Shown piece by piece: positions 34,510 through 43,553 of a stretch of DNA of 64,000 nucleotides. Under the pieces are notes generated by a model. It saw only the letters and a program-made list of their open reading frames with translations, did no database searches and had not been told where the DNA came from. The position numbers and the translations under genes were made by a program. Positions within the stretch are counted from its first letter, which is position 1. Every line of letters starts with the position of its first letter. This DNA comes from CAWAPS01 sp963783945 (GTDB taxonomy: Bacteria > Actinomycetota > Acidimicrobiia > Acidimicrobiales > Palsa-688): assembly GCA_963783945.1 (NCBI GenBank), contig CAWAPS010000022.1, positions 1 through 64,000 of the forward strand, written 5' to 3'.

Positions 34510-35095
34510 AGTCTCTTGTAGATAGCTGCCAACCGGCTCATTGGTCGGGCCGGGGGTTGAAGGACGGTTCCCCCCGGTCAAAGAAAACCGCACAGTACGG
34601 TGCCTCGCACGGGGACTATCATTTCTGTTCGACGCGATTCAAATGGGGTTGTCGCGCTCGGCCGGAGCATGGAGGGGGAGCCGGGTGGGTCGTGATCGGG
34701 TTTTCAGGAGGTGTTGGGCGGGCGGGCGCCCAGGAGACCGGCTTGGCGGTCTCGTTCGGTTTTGATCTGGTGGTCGGTCCGGCAGCGGGGTTGGAGTTGG
34801 TTGGTCCCGTCGTGCAGGACGGCTTTGACGAAGGGGGCGTGGGTGAGGGCTCGGGCCACGTCGAGGGGATGGGACCGCCGCCGATGAGGTGGCACGCCTC
34901 GTCGGCGTGGGTGTGACCGCGCCGCCAGGCGAACAGGGCACAGGGCGCGCTTACAGACCCAACGGTGCCAGTCCACTCCGGGGTGCTGGTAAGCAGAATG
35001 ATCATGTGCTGACGGTAACGTCCTACCGGCCACCGGCTGGCCGAGACCGAGTCAGGCGAAGGCCCCCGGATCGGCAGTCGACAATCAGGTAGGAC
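34510..35095. other. gene-poor stretch with HNH endonuclease relic
   Basis: About 590 bases. The only recognisable content is the minus-strand nuclease relic at 34704-34940, listed separately. Confidence 0.55.
34704..34940 (-). pseudogene. relic of a 13E12/DUF222-type HNH endonuclease
   Basis: Minus-strand frames read ADEACHLIGGGPIP, then LDVARALTHAPFVKAVLHDG followed directly by TNQLQPRCRTDHQIKTERDR. In intact 13E12-type proteins a segment of roughly 50 residues containing the first HNH histidines lies between AVLxDG and NLQPRC. Here it is missing, which indicates an internal deletion plus a frame shift. The N-terminal DUF222 domain is gone. These mobile HNH genes are numerous in actinobacteria. 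This copy cannot be functional. Confidence 0.65.
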
Positions 35096-35863
35096 ATGAG
35101 CGGGCCGAGCAATGGGCCGAAGAGTTGGATGGCTGGAGGATCCCCCCAGGATCCTGGCCCAGGCTCCCGAGTCTCCCTGGGGCTTCCCGCCGAAGTTGTT
35201 CGGCGGGCAAGACGCCCCGTGGGGCGCCCTCCACCGAATGGCCCGGCGGGCGCTGGCAGCCGCGGTACCGTCCTCGACGTAGGCTGCGGAGGCGGTGCGG
35301 CGAGCGTCCCCCTTGCCCCGCCCGCGACCGAACTCATCGGGGTGGACAGTTCGCCGGAGATGCTCGACTCGTTCGCCCGGGCCGCGGCGACCAGGGGCGC
35401 GCTGCCACGCGACGGTTCTCGGCGAGTGGCCTGCCGTCGCCGATCGGGTGGGCGGGGCCGATGTCGTGGTCTGCCGCAACGTCGTTTACAACGTCGTCGA
35501 CATCGTTCCCTTCGTCCTCACCTTGACCCGCCATGCCAGATCGAGGGGGTCGTCGACCTCACTGAGTCCCACCCTTCCACCACCATGGGCCCGCTCTGGA
35601 TGCGATTCTGGGGACTGCCCCGGCCGGCGGGCCCGAGGGCCCAACTGTTTTCCACCGTGTTGCAACAGCTCGGCATCGAACCGGAGATCGAGACGGAGGC
35701 CCGGCCCGCGCAGTTGGCGCACTCCGATCCGCACGAACAGGTGGCCTTCGTGCGGCGTCGTCTTTGCCTGGATTCGTCACGGGACCCCGATATCGCCGAG
35801 GCCCTCGAGGACACCCCCGACCGGGCCACCACGACCGCGTTTGTAATGGCCTGGCAGCCGTAA
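35096..35863 (+). CDS. class I SAM methyltransferase, heavily frame-disrupted
   Basis: Methyltransferase of about 250 residues whose reading passes through all three frames. In order: QWAEELDGWRIPP, then ILAQAPESPWGFPPKLFGGQ, then GTVLDVGCGGGAASVPLAPP (motif I, about 35270), then WPAVADRVGGADVVVCRNVV and YNVVDIVPFVLTLTRHARSR (motif IV region), and finally DLTESHPSTTMGPLWMRFWG to the stop at 35863. At least three single-base slips are needed. The residues are family-like throughout, which argues for poor base calls rather than decay. The substrate is unknown. Confidence 0.65.
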   Translation: MSGPSNGPKSWMAGGSPQDPGPGSRVSLGLPAEVVRRARRPVGRPPPNGPAGAGSRGTVLDVGCGGGAASVPLAPPATELIGVDSSPEMLDSFARAAATRGALPRDGSRRVACRRRSGGRGRCRGLPQRRLQRRRHRSLRPHLDPPCQIEGVVDLTESHPSTTMGPLWMRFWGLPRPAGPRAQLFSTVLQQLGIEPEIETEARPAQLAHSDPHEQVAFVRRRLCLDSSRDPDIAEALEDTPDRATTTAFVMAWQP

Positions 35864-35911
35864 CCGGTTTTCAGCCGCAGGGCATCTGGGCCCATCTGCC
35901 TTCCTCGGCAG

Positions 35912-36835
35912 TCAGGTGAAACGAGATTCCCGCTGGCGCACGATCGCGCACAGGCTCTCGTTGTACGGGGCTACCAGGCCGAGCTCGCGGCTCAGGTCGA
36001 CGACCTGCCCGTTGATGACGTCGATTTCCGACCGCCGGCCAGCGAGGTGATCGAGGCGCATCGACGGGCTGGCGTTCGGAATGGTGGCGGCGAACTCGCT
36101 GACGTGGCGCATGGGGTCGTCGAAGTTGAACCGGATTCCCTTGGCCACACCGATCCGGTAGGCCTCCATCATGCAGCCGAGGGCCACCGCCCACGCGTCC
36201 GGATTGGCCATCAACTCGCCGACGGTCACGTCGAACGCAGCGCACGGCGCGCTGAGGGTGACGTTGCACAGGAATTTCTCCCAGATCATCAAGTTCACGT
36301 CGTCGAAGGCCTTGACGTTGAAACCGGCATCGTGCCAGGCCCGCTCGATGCGCCGTACCCGCTCGGTCACGCCGCCTTCCATCTCCCCGATCCGGATCAG
36401 GCGCATGCCCTCATGGTGCACGTGGCCGGGCTGGGGAATGGCCGACCCGAACCCCTCAGCGATGCCGATCAGGATGTGCTGTTTCGGCACGTGGCGGGCC
36501 ACCCGCTCGCCCGAGCCGAGTCCGTTCTGGAACGCCATGACCACGCTGTCGGGCTCCAGCAGGAGGGCAATGCGCGCCGCCACCTCCTCGACGTCCTGTG
36601 CCTTGGTCGCGATCACCCACACGTCGCACGACCCGGCTGCTTCGGGGGTGCTGGCGACCTTGACGCTGTCCACCACGTAGCTGCCGCTCGCCCCCGAGAC
36701 GCTGAGCCCGGACCTGGCGATGACATCGATGTGCTCCTGCCAGACGTCGATCGCCCACACCTCATGACCGGCTTTACCCAAGAGGCCGGCGTACACGGAC
36801 CCCATGGCCCCGGTTCCCACGATGGCGATCTTCAC
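35912..36835 (-). CDS. ketopantoate reductase family protein (PanE/ApbA)
   Basis: 307-aa NADPH-dependent 2-dehydropantoate 2-reductase family member. The N-terminal Rossmann site is KIAIVGTGAMGSVYAGLLGK. VWVIATKAQDVEEVA and VVMAFQNGLGSGERVARHVP are the family's substrate-domain entry, and the catalytic Lys region is IWEKFLCNVTLSAPCAAF. GTG 36835 has GGAGG five bases upstream. The classical role is pantoate for coenzyme A, but actinobacteria carry several paralogues and no pan genes are nearby, so another 2-oxoacid is possible. Confidence 0.85.
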   Translation of the reverse strand: MKIAIVGTGAMGSVYAGLLGKAGHEVWAIDVWQEHIDVIARSGLSVSGASGSYVVDSVKVASTPEAAGSCDVWVIATKAQDVEEVAARIALLLEPDSVVMAFQNGLGSGERVARHVPKQHILIGIAEGFGSAIPQPGHVHHEGMRLIRIGEMEGGVTERVRRIERAWHDAGFNVKAFDDVNLMIWEKFLCNVTLSAPCAAFDVTVGELMANPDAWAVALGCMMEAYRIGVAKGIRFNFDDPMRHVSEFAATIPNASPSMRLDHLAGRRSEIDVINGQVVDLSRELGLVAPYNESLCAIVRQRESRFT

Positions 36836-37113
36836 AGCATCCTCCAACCAGATTTCTTCGGCGCGGCGTCGTCGGGCCCAGCGGCGTCCCCCGACCACGA
36901 TTGCAACCATGGAAAGGACGAAACACCACTCGACCGCGGGTCGAAGAGCAAGATTAATAGCTGATCCTGGGCTCATGCCCGACGCAGCATCCCCGAACTC
37001 CGCCACCCCACCGGTCCTCGGCCGACAGGACCTTCACTCGAACGTGCGTACGTGCAACCAGTATCCTCTCGTGCCAAGTCCAGGTCCGAAATGCCGGCCG
37101 GCCGCCGCTTAGG

Positions 37114-38208
37114 TCAGGGGGTAACGGTATAAGGAATGGTGGTTGGCACCAGCTCGATCCACGTAACACCAGGAGTGAGCGGGATGACCTTTCCCTTGGA
37201 GTTGAGCAGTCGGGTCAGGTCGCCGAGATTCGGCCGGCTCCAGGTCCCCTGGATGGCTGCACCGTCGCGGATGACCTCCAGGGGGCCGCTGCCGGTCAAT
37301 GTCAGGAGGGTCTCGTGGTCGCCATTGACATCTTCCACGAACGAGCTCTGGTAGGCGACAAGGTGCATGATCACCACGTTGGCTGCGGTGATCTGCCCGC
37401 CCCCACCGAGGGTCGCCGGGCCGGTATCGGAGTAGGAGCGGAAATACAGCCTCACATTGGGGTGCCAGGTCCACGTGACCGGCGAGTACAGGAACGGGAT
37501 GTAGACACTCGCAGCGGGAGTCCCCGGCAGCAGTGGACCGTAGGTGAACACCGGCTTCGGGGGCCTCGGTTGCGCCCCCTCTTTCGCTCCCAGCGAGTAG
37601 AGGACCGCGGTAGAGGTGACCAGGTTGTGCGGCTCGTACCGGTCGGGGTCCCGCCAGAAGTCCGTCGTCGGGCCGCGGTCGACTCCCACGTCGATCAACG
37701 ACGACGAATCGATCTTGGCCACGACGGGCTGAACGGCACCGGCGTATCCGAAGAGGGGATGGGCCCCGAACTGGCTGACGAGGTCGGGATCGATCCAGCG
37801 GCCCGATCGCACCGGTTCGATCCGCACGCTGTTGTTGCATTGGTATATGGCGATGAAGCGGGTTATTCCCCCCTCGACTGGCTCCTCGTAGACCACGTCC
37901 GCCTGAGCCAGCCCGTATTGGGGGCGGGCTGCGGGGAGGTTCTCCACCTTCACCGCCAGTGCGGGGCGGGCCGGAACCTTCCCGCCGGGAGCCGGTAGGT
38001 CGGTCAACGGGCAGACCGCCCGGCGGGCCAAGGGCTTTTTTGGAGGCGTCTTCGTGGTCTCCGTGGTAGCTGTCGTCGGGGTCCTACGCGCCGTTGTCGT
38101 CGGCGGAGACAGCCTGGCGGCGTAGTGGCTACTGCACGCTGTCAGCAGTACGCCTACTGACAGAAGCGCCGAAACCGTGGTCGGACGCCGGGGCGTGCCG
38201 TGGGTCAC
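37114..38208 (-). CDS. DUF3048 family secreted lipoprotein
   Basis: 364-aa predicted lipoprotein of the DUF3048 (YerB-like) group. The signal peptide ends in the lipobox LLSVGVLLTACSS, followed by a Thr/Pro-rich linker. DUF3048 begins LPAARPQYGLAQADVVYEEP and continues VEGGITRFIAIYQCN, the family signature. The C-terminal half contains VTWTWHPNVRLYFR and VVIMHLVAYQSSFVEDVNGD. GTG 38208 puts the signal peptide at the N-terminus. The frame is open upstream to 38571 through a fragment of the GYWLVA repeat, which I treat as separate. The function is unknown; the protein is outside the cell membrane. Confidence 0.82.
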   Translation of the reverse strand: MTHGTPRRPTTVSALLSVGVLLTACSSHYAARLSPPTTTARRTPTTATTETTKTPPKKPLARRAVCPLTDLPAPGGKVPARPALAVKVENLPAARPQYGLAQADVVYEEPVEGGITRFIAIYQCNNSVRIEPVRSGRWIDPDLVSQFGAHPLFGYAGAVQPVVAKIDSSSLIDVGVDRGPTTDFWRDPDRYEPHNLVTSTAVLYSLGAKEGAQPRPPKPVFTYGPLLPGTPAASVYIPFLYSPVTWTWHPNVRLYFRSYSDTGPATLGGGGQITAANVVIMHLVAYQSSFVEDVNGDHETLLTLTGSGPLEVIRDGAAIQGTWSRPNLGDLTRLLNSKGKVIPLTPGVTWIELVPTTIPYTVTP

Positions 38209-38664
38209 AAACCCGTCAGGGTAGGCTTTGGCCCGCTTCCGGAGGTGGATACTCGAATCGCGCCGGATGCCGCCGGTGCGGCGCCGGTCCTTTAGGCACC
38301 GTTTGATCAATGGGACGGCAACACGCCCACCAAAGCCCCCGTCGTGGTAAAAGACCTCCGTCAGCCATCCGTTGCTCGCCTCCGGAGTCGGGCTATTGGC
38401 AAATGCGAAGACTTGCCCGTTTGCGGTCGCTACCCAATAGCCCTCACCCGAGGAAGTAGGAGCCATCCCGACAACCGGCGCCCTCAGCCACGGGCCGGCG
38501 AAGCGCGACGCGACGGTTCGCGCCTGTGGCTTCGTTGTCGTTACTGCCACCCCTTCAGAAACTGCCCTCACGCAGGGTGGACGCCAGTCGTCGCTCTGTG
38601 GCTAGAACCTTCCGCCTTTGCTTCTAACGACCGCTACAGCCATATCTTCGGCTCGACCCGATGG
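38209..38664. other. intergenic stretch with a repeat-protein relic
   Basis: About 455 bases between the DUF3048 gene and the zinc-ribbon/AAA gene. It contains the minus-strand repeat relic (38368-38502) and otherwise nothing recognisable. Confidence 0.5.
38368..38502 (-). pseudogene. fragment of the GYWLVA/FGDA repeat family
   Basis: The minus-strand frame upstream of the DUF3048 signal peptide reads LRAPVVGMAPTSSGEGYWVA, then TANGQVFAFANSPTPEASNG. This matches one unit of the repeat in the 53.6-55.0 kb secreted protein (PIVGMASTPDGKGYWLVA and onward). It is in frame with the DUF3048 gene, so it could in principle be an N-terminal extension, but the signal peptide lies after it. Confidence 0.6.
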
Positions 38665-39854
38665 TCAGCGCTCGATCCCCCGCTCTGTAATCCAGTCGGC
38701 GGGCGGGTCCTTGTCGATCATCCGGCTCGGGCAAGCCGGATCCCTGCAGGCCAGATCGACCTCCCGGTCCCCGTGCTCGAACTCGTAGTGAAAGCACACC
38801 CAGTGCATACCTTGGACGGCGGCATAGGGGCCGCGGGCCCGGACCACGACCGGGCGGCCACACCTCTGGCATCGGCTTCCCGCGCCAGGAGACAAGGGGA
38901 CCGCCCTGGCCGGCCCGGCAGACGAAGCGGCCGCGCTCCGTCCCCGGACCGGCAGCCCTTCAGGTACTCCAGAAGCCCGTCATATTCGCCGCTGGACCTG
39001 GAATCGGCGGCGAAGTTCTGGGCGGTGGCCATCCACTCGAGGGTGCTGGGCCTGACCCCCTTGAGGGCGGTGGCCAGATCGGCGGCATCGATCGGCCTAA
39101 CCGTTCCGCTCGCCAGTGACTCGGCCATGGCGAGCTCGGCCGCATCGCGGCACACCAGGCCCAGGTCGGCCCCGGAGAAGCCTTCGGTCTCCGCCGCGAA
39201 GGGTCGCAGGTCAAGTGGGGCAACCGGCCGATCCTTCAGGTGGTACGCCAGGATGGCCCTTCGGGCCGCCTCGTCGGGGGGCAGGACCAGAATTGTCCGG
39301 TCAAAGCGTCCGGGTCGGCGCAGGGCGGGATCGACGGCCCACGGCTGGTTGGTGGCGGCCAGCATGTAGACCCCGGTGTTGTCGGACGCCACACCTTCCA
39401 TCTCCATGAGCATCTGGGCCACCACGTTGCGCCCGGACGTGTTGGCGAACCCGGTTCGCTTGTGGCCGATAGCGTCAAGTTCGTCGAAGAACAGCAGCGC
39501 CGGCGCTTGGTTCCTCGCCGACTCGAACACGGCGTGAATGTTCTTCTCCGAATTCCCCAGCCACATCGAGAGCACGTCGTTGAGCGCCACATTGATGAAC
39601 TGGGCCCCCATCTCGCCGGCGACGGCCCGGGCCACGAGGGTCTTCCCGCACCCGGGCGGCCCCCACAGCAACATTCCCCCCCGCAAGGAGATGCGATAGG
39701 CCTGGCGCAGATCAGGAGACCGCATGGGCCCGATGAAGGAGATCTCGAGACGTCGCTTGACATCGTCGAGACCCCCGATGTCGGCCAGGGTGATCGTGGC
39801 CGACTCCTCCGGCTGCCGGCTCCTCTTGGACCGCCGCCGGGTCGATTCGGTCAT
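38665..39854 (-). CDS. AAA ATPase with probable C-terminal zinc ribbon, frame-disrupted
   Basis: Single AAA+ module related to VCP/proteasome-type ATPases. Walker A is LLWGPPGCGKTLVARAV, Walker B is APALLFFDELDAIG, sensor 1 is YMLAATNQPW, and the second region of homology is DPALRRPGRFDR. The lid helix reads FSGADLGLVCRDAAE. After EYLKGC the listed frame turns low-quality. A one-base slip at about 38955 leads into an Ala/Pro linker and SRCQRCGRPVVVRARGPYAA and later WVCFHYEFEHGD, a zinc-ribbon-like tail ending at 38665. Fusion of ATPase and ribbon is inferred; a separate small gene starting at TTG 38895 is the alternative. Substrate unknown. Confidence 0.75.
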
Positions 39855-39975
39855 CTTCCGGGCCTCATTGATCCAACCGACCCCCCACGACTAGAACATA
39901 GAGGACCGGGGGCGAGGTGTAAAGATCGACCATAGGATGCGGTTTCATCCGACGCAGTCCGACTGGAGGGTGCTC

Positions 39976-41235
39976 GTGCGCTGGAATCTGACCTCTGACC
40001 GGATCCCCCAAGCGTGGTTCAACGTGGCTCCCCATCTGCCGGCCCCGCTCGAGCCACCGCTGCATCCGGCCACGAGGGAGCCGGTAGGTCCCGATGACCT
40101 GGCCCCGTTGTTTCCTATGGCCATCATCGGCCAGGAGGTGAGCGCCGAACCATGGATCGACATCCCGGGTGAGGTGCTTGACGTGCTGCGCCTGTGGCGA
40201 CCGACGCCTCTCGTGCGAGCCGACCGGTTGGAGCGGGCCCTCGGGACGCCGGCCCGCATCTATTACAAGGACGAATCGGTGTCGCCGGCCGGTTCTCACA
40301 AGCCGAACACAGCAGTACCCCAGGCCTTCTACAACAAGGCGGAAGGAATCAAACGGCTGACGACCGAAACCGGCGCCGGGCAATGGGGGAGCGCCCTCAG
40401 TTTCGCCTCGGCCCTTTTCGATCTCGAGTGCATGGTGTACATGGTGCGGGCGTCGTACGAGCAGAAGCCGTACCGGCGGGTGATGATGGAGACCTGGGGT
40501 GGCAGCGTGGTCCCGTCACCGGTCGACGAACCTGAGCACCCGGGATCACTCGGTACCGCCATCAGTGACGCGGTCAGGGACGCGGCAGGAAGGGAGGACA
40601 GCCACTACTCCCTCGGATCGGTGCTCAACCACGTGCTGCTGCACCAGACGGTCATCGGCCTCGAAGCCAAGGAGCAGTTGATCGCCGCTGGAGAGAGCCT
40701 TCCCGATGTGATTGTCGGCTGCTGCGGCGGCGGCTCCAACCTGGGCGGCCTCAGCTTGCCCTTCGTCCCCGACGCCGGAGTTCGTCTTCTCGCAGCCGAA
40801 CCGTCGTCGTGCCCCACGCTCACCGGTGGTCGATTCGACTACGACTTCGGGGACACAGCCGGCTTCACCCCTCTACTCCCTATGTACACCCTCGGCCACG
40901 ACTTCATCCCACCTTCGATACACGCCGGCGGGCTGCGCTATCACGGGGACGCGCCGATCATCTCGAACCTGGTGAAGTCCGGTCGTATGGAAGCTGTCGC
41001 CTACCCGCAGGGAAAGGTCTTCGAAGCCGCGGTGCAGTTCGCCCGAACCGAGGGGACCATTCCGGCGCCGGAAACGAGCCATGCCATAAGGGCGGTCATA
41101 GATGAAGCCCTCCAGGCCAAGGAGGAGGGTGCCGAGCGGGTTGTCCTCTTCGGCTACTCCGGTCACGGCTTGCTCGACCTCAGCGCCTACGACGACTACC
41201 TGCACGGCCGCCTGGACGCCGAACCGCTGGCGTAG
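39976..41235 (+). CDS. tryptophan synthase beta-like protein TrpB2
   Basis: 419-aa PLP enzyme of the TrpB2 group, which joins indole and serine, often independently of TrpA. Characteristic blocks: RIPQAWFNVAPHLP at the N-terminus, RPTPLVRADRLERALG, the PLP lysine in SPAGSHKPNTAVPQAFYNK, ETGAGQWGSALSFASALF, and the phosphate loop VGCCGGGSNLGG. The GxGS-type cysteine-rich loop and the extended N-terminus separate it from TrpB1. GTG 39976 has TGGAGG seven bases upstream; the open frame begins at 39937. No other trp gene is near, so it may act as an indole-salvage or serine deaminase-like enzyme. Confidence 0.9.
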   Translation: MRWNLTSDRIPQAWFNVAPHLPAPLEPPLHPATREPVGPDDLAPLFPMAIIGQEVSAEPWIDIPGEVLDVLRLWRPTPLVRADRLERALGTPARIYYKDESVSPAGSHKPNTAVPQAFYNKAEGIKRLTTETGAGQWGSALSFASALFDLECMVYMVRASYEQKPYRRVMMETWGGSVVPSPVDEPEHPGSLGTAISDAVRDAAGREDSHYSLGSVLNHVLLHQTVIGLEAKEQLIAAGESLPDVIVGCCGGGSNLGGLSLPFVPDAGVRLLAAEPSSCPTLTGGRFDYDFGDTAGFTPLLPMYTLGHDFIPPSIHAGGLRYHGDAPIISNLVKSGRMEAVAYPQGKVFEAAVQFARTEGTIPAPETSHAIRAVIDEALQAKEEGAERVVLFGYSGHGLLDLSAYDDYLHGRLDAEPLA

Positions 41236-41276
41236 GCGCCAGGCTGGGCTCTTCCCGGCGGCGCTCCTCCGGGCTC

Positions 41277-41570
41277 CTACACGGTTACGACGGAGTCCTC
41301 ACCTCCGAAGGCGTTGGTCACGTACTCCTCCGCCGACCAGTCGTTTTCCCAGCGCGATCCGTCGATGAGATACCGGTAGCGGTACCGGCCGCCTTCCCGT
41401 AGGTCGACGGTCACCGCGAAGTGCCCGTCCTTGTACTTCTTGAGCGGATGCGATGTGGTGGACCAGTCGTTGAAGTCCCCGGCGATCGAAACCGCGTCGG
41501 CTCCGATTGCTTTGGGCAGGCTGAAGGTGACGCGGGTGGCTCCACCCTTCCCAGGCTTCTTCAACGGCAT
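41277..41570 (-). CDS. CBM48/AMPK-type glycogen-binding domain protein
   Basis: Stand-alone 97-aa carbohydrate-binding module of the isoamylase-N/AMPK-beta type. RVTFSLPKAIGADAVSIAGD followed by FNDWSTTSHPLKKYKDGHF contains the GDFNxW core and the Leu/Lys binding strand. YRYRYLIDGSRWENDWSAEE gives the second Trp and the Y.Y...DG..W pattern. ATG 41570 has AGGAG eight bases upstream. There is no catalytic domain, so it probably targets or regulates a glycogen enzyme, or senses alpha-glucan. Similar short proteins are common in actinobacteria. Confidence 0.85.
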   Translation of the reverse strand: MPLKKPGKGGATRVTFSLPKAIGADAVSIAGDFNDWSTTSHPLKKYKDGHFAVTVDLREGGRYRYRYLIDGSRWENDWSAEEYVTNAFGGEDSVVTV

Positions 41571-41661
41571 TTGCGCAACTCCTCGTGAGTCGATGGGCTC
41601 CCACCATTCTGGACCAGCGCGAAGGGGCTCCGTGACCATCGGGAACGGCTCGCGCCGGTAC

Positions 41662-42951
41662 TCAGATGTCGAGGCCGGTGGGGCTGATTGGCTCCGCCGC
41701 CGACATGCCGTCCGGGGGATGCGGCGGCAACTGCCATGTTGATGCGGCGGGTCCATCTGCCCAGGTCAGGCCGTTGTCGCCCGGTCCCCTGGCCGGTGGG
41801 CGCGGGCCCGATTCACCCGATGCCGGCGGTAAGCGGCGGATTCGTGACAGCAGCCTCTGGGCCGTCAAGACGACGACAATCATCTGCAGGCACCCGGCCA
41901 GGAGGAATGTGACTCGTATGCCGAAGTGGGAGGCGAGGACTCCGCCGGCAAGGGCCCCGAGCGGGAACGCGGCGAAGATCACCGTCTGGTAGGCGCTGGC
42001 CACCCGTCCCTGGAACTCCTGAGGCACCGCCGATTGCCGGAGGGACCGGGCAGCAACCAGACCGACGGTCACGCTCATGGCCTCCAGGGACAGGCCGGCG
42101 CACGCCACGAACGGCGAATGGGTGGCCGCCAGGATCGGGTAGGAGACCGCCGCCACCGCGGCGGCGATGAGGATGCTCCACCCGCTCCCGAGCCGGATAT
42201 GCAGGCGGTTGACGGCCGCCGCGCCCACCACGTTGGCCGCGGCGCTGATCCCGAGCAGGAGTCCGTACCCCGCCTCGCTCAGGTGCAGGTCCTGGCGGGC
42301 GTAGAGAACGAGCAAGGCCAGCACGACCGCCTGGCAGAATGCCAGCAGGGCGATCAGACCGGTCAGCAGCCTGATGAGCGGGCTACCGGAGAACCACTTC
42401 AACCCGGCCCGGAGATCGGCAAGAAAGGAGGTGGACCTCGCCTCGTCCGGGTGGTTGTCCGGGATGGCCCGACGGATGAGCCCGGCCGATGCCAGGAAGC
42501 TGGCCGCGTCGGCCGCGAAGGGCAAGGCCGCGGCCACTGAGAACACCACCCCTCCGAGGGCCTGTCCGACCATCTCCTCCCCGGTGACATCCACCGCGGT
42601 GAGGTGGGAGTTGCCCTTGACCAGCAGGTCCGGGGGCACAATCGTGGGGACGCACGCCGCGGTCGCCGAGTCGAAGACCATGGTCAGCGACCCGAGCAGA
42701 AAGGCCGCCAGGTACAGCACGCCGAGGCTGTCCTCCCCTGCCACCACCAGGGTGGCGAAGGCGCCGATGACGCCGAAACGGAGCAGCTCGACCCCCACGA
42801 GGAGTCGCCGGCGGTTCAAGCGGTCGGCCAGGGCGCCCGCGGGTGGCCCGACCACCAGCGCAGGCAGCTGGCCGGCGGCGGCCACCCCGGCGATCTGGGT
42901 TGTGCTGTGGGTGAACGAAAGGGCCAGAAGGGGGAACCCCACCAGGACCAT
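41662..42951 (-). CDS. MFS transporter (EntS/macrolide-exporter type)
   Basis: Twelve-helix major facilitator of the MFS_3 group (429 aa in the listed frame). GALADRLNRRRLLVGVELLR is the motif A loop between helices 2 and 3, and RSLRQSAVPQEFQGRVASAY is the matching loop before helix 8. The frame stays open upstream of ATG 42951 through RFWRLWAATGVSSVGDG, which is the usual beginning of helix 1 in this family. The true start is therefore upstream, but no good start codon is visible, perhaps because of another frame slip. The C-terminal 55 residues are a Pro/Gly-rich tail. Exported compound unknown. Confidence 0.85.
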   Translation of the reverse strand: MVLVGFPLLALSFTHSTTQIAGVAAAGQLPALVVGPPAGALADRLNRRRLLVGVELLRFGVIGAFATLVVAGEDSLGVLYLAAFLLGSLTMVFDSATAACVPTIVPPDLLVKGNSHLTAVDVTGEEMVGQALGGVVFSVAAALPFAADAASFLASAGLIRRAIPDNHPDEARSTSFLADLRAGLKWFSGSPLIRLLTGLIALLAFCQAVVLALLVLYARQDLHLSEAGYGLLLGISAAANVVGAAAVNRLHIRLGSGWSILIAAAVAAVSYPILAATHSPFVACAGLSLEAMSVTVGLVAARSLRQSAVPQEFQGRVASAYQTVIFAAFPLGALAGGVLASHFGIRVTFLLAGCLQMIVVVLTAQRLLSRIRRLPPASGESGPRPPARGPGDNGLTWADGPAASTWQLPPHPPDGMSAAEPISPTGLDI

Positions 42952-43055
42952 CCCGTCGCCGACCGACGAAACCCCCGTTGCCGCCCATAACCGCCAAAAT
43001 CGCCCGCCGAGCCGGTGAGGTTGGTCCAGTGTCGTGGTCCTTCGGGAGAAAAATT

Positions 43056-43101
43056 GCCCGACCGGCGAATTATTCCGACTTATGTCGGTCGCCGGCCGGG
43101 C
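43056..43101. promoter_or_regulatory. nested inverted repeat
   Basis: Outer 13-bp arms (GCCCGACCGGCGA and TCGCCGGCCGGGC, one G-T pair as RNA) enclose an inner hairpin CCGAC-TTAT-GTCGG. The whole 46-base element would fold into one long stem. It lies just upstream of the MFS coding region. It may be an operator, a 5'-UTR structure or a bidirectional terminator. Confidence 0.6.
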
Positions 43102-43160
43102 CGATTGCTAGTTTCCTGTCGCGGTCTCACTGCCTGGTAGCTTCGGGGACCGAGAATATC

Positions 43161-43217
43161 ATGAAAAGGATTCAAGTACGTCTTAAAGACGTGCTCAGCT
43201 CCACCTGCTGCGCATAG
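43161..43217 (+). CDS. possible 18-aa leader peptide
   Basis: ATG frame encoding MKRIQVRLKDVLSSTCCA. It has a basic start and a Cys-Cys pair just before the end, like polycysteine leader peptides that control downstream genes by attenuation in mycobacteria. There is no strong ribosome binding site, and the next gene starts 337 bases downstream. Support is weak. Confidence 0.2.
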   Translation: MKRIQVRLKDVLSSTCCA

Positions 43218-43553
43218 TCAAGGGTCGCACCCCCCTTCACTGTGTCAAGCCAGAGGCCTTATTTGGTTGTGGGTCGAGAACTGTTGATCCGTCCCGCTTT
43301 TCGTAACGGACGACGTGATTTTCGGTTTTCCGCGTCCAACAATATTTGCACAACTCAGCGGCGGTCAACCTCGCGGAACGGGCGAAACCAGTACGACCTG
43401 CCCATCGGTGCCGTTGACAGCAATTTCAGCGTCAGCGATACTTCGAAGAGTTGTTGAGGGAAATTCCAGAAATTCCTGGGTGGCGTTAAGGCCGCGATCG
43501 CATCTGGTCGATCACTCAGAGAACGATCTCCGCTCGCCGGGCGGGAGGGGCAA

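Larger units (their letters stand above)
42952..43553. other. divergent intergenic region with a nested hairpin and a short Cys-Cys peptide frame
   Basis: About 600 bases between the MFS exporter and the GGDEF-EAL gene. It contains the 5' codons of the MFS gene, the hairpin at 43056-43101 and the 18-codon frame at 43161-43217, both listed separately. The remaining 340 bases show no recognised gene. Confidence 0.5.

Noticed and set aside
36047..36964. 305-codon plus-strand open frame
   Set aside because: Antisense to the ketopantoate reductase gene.
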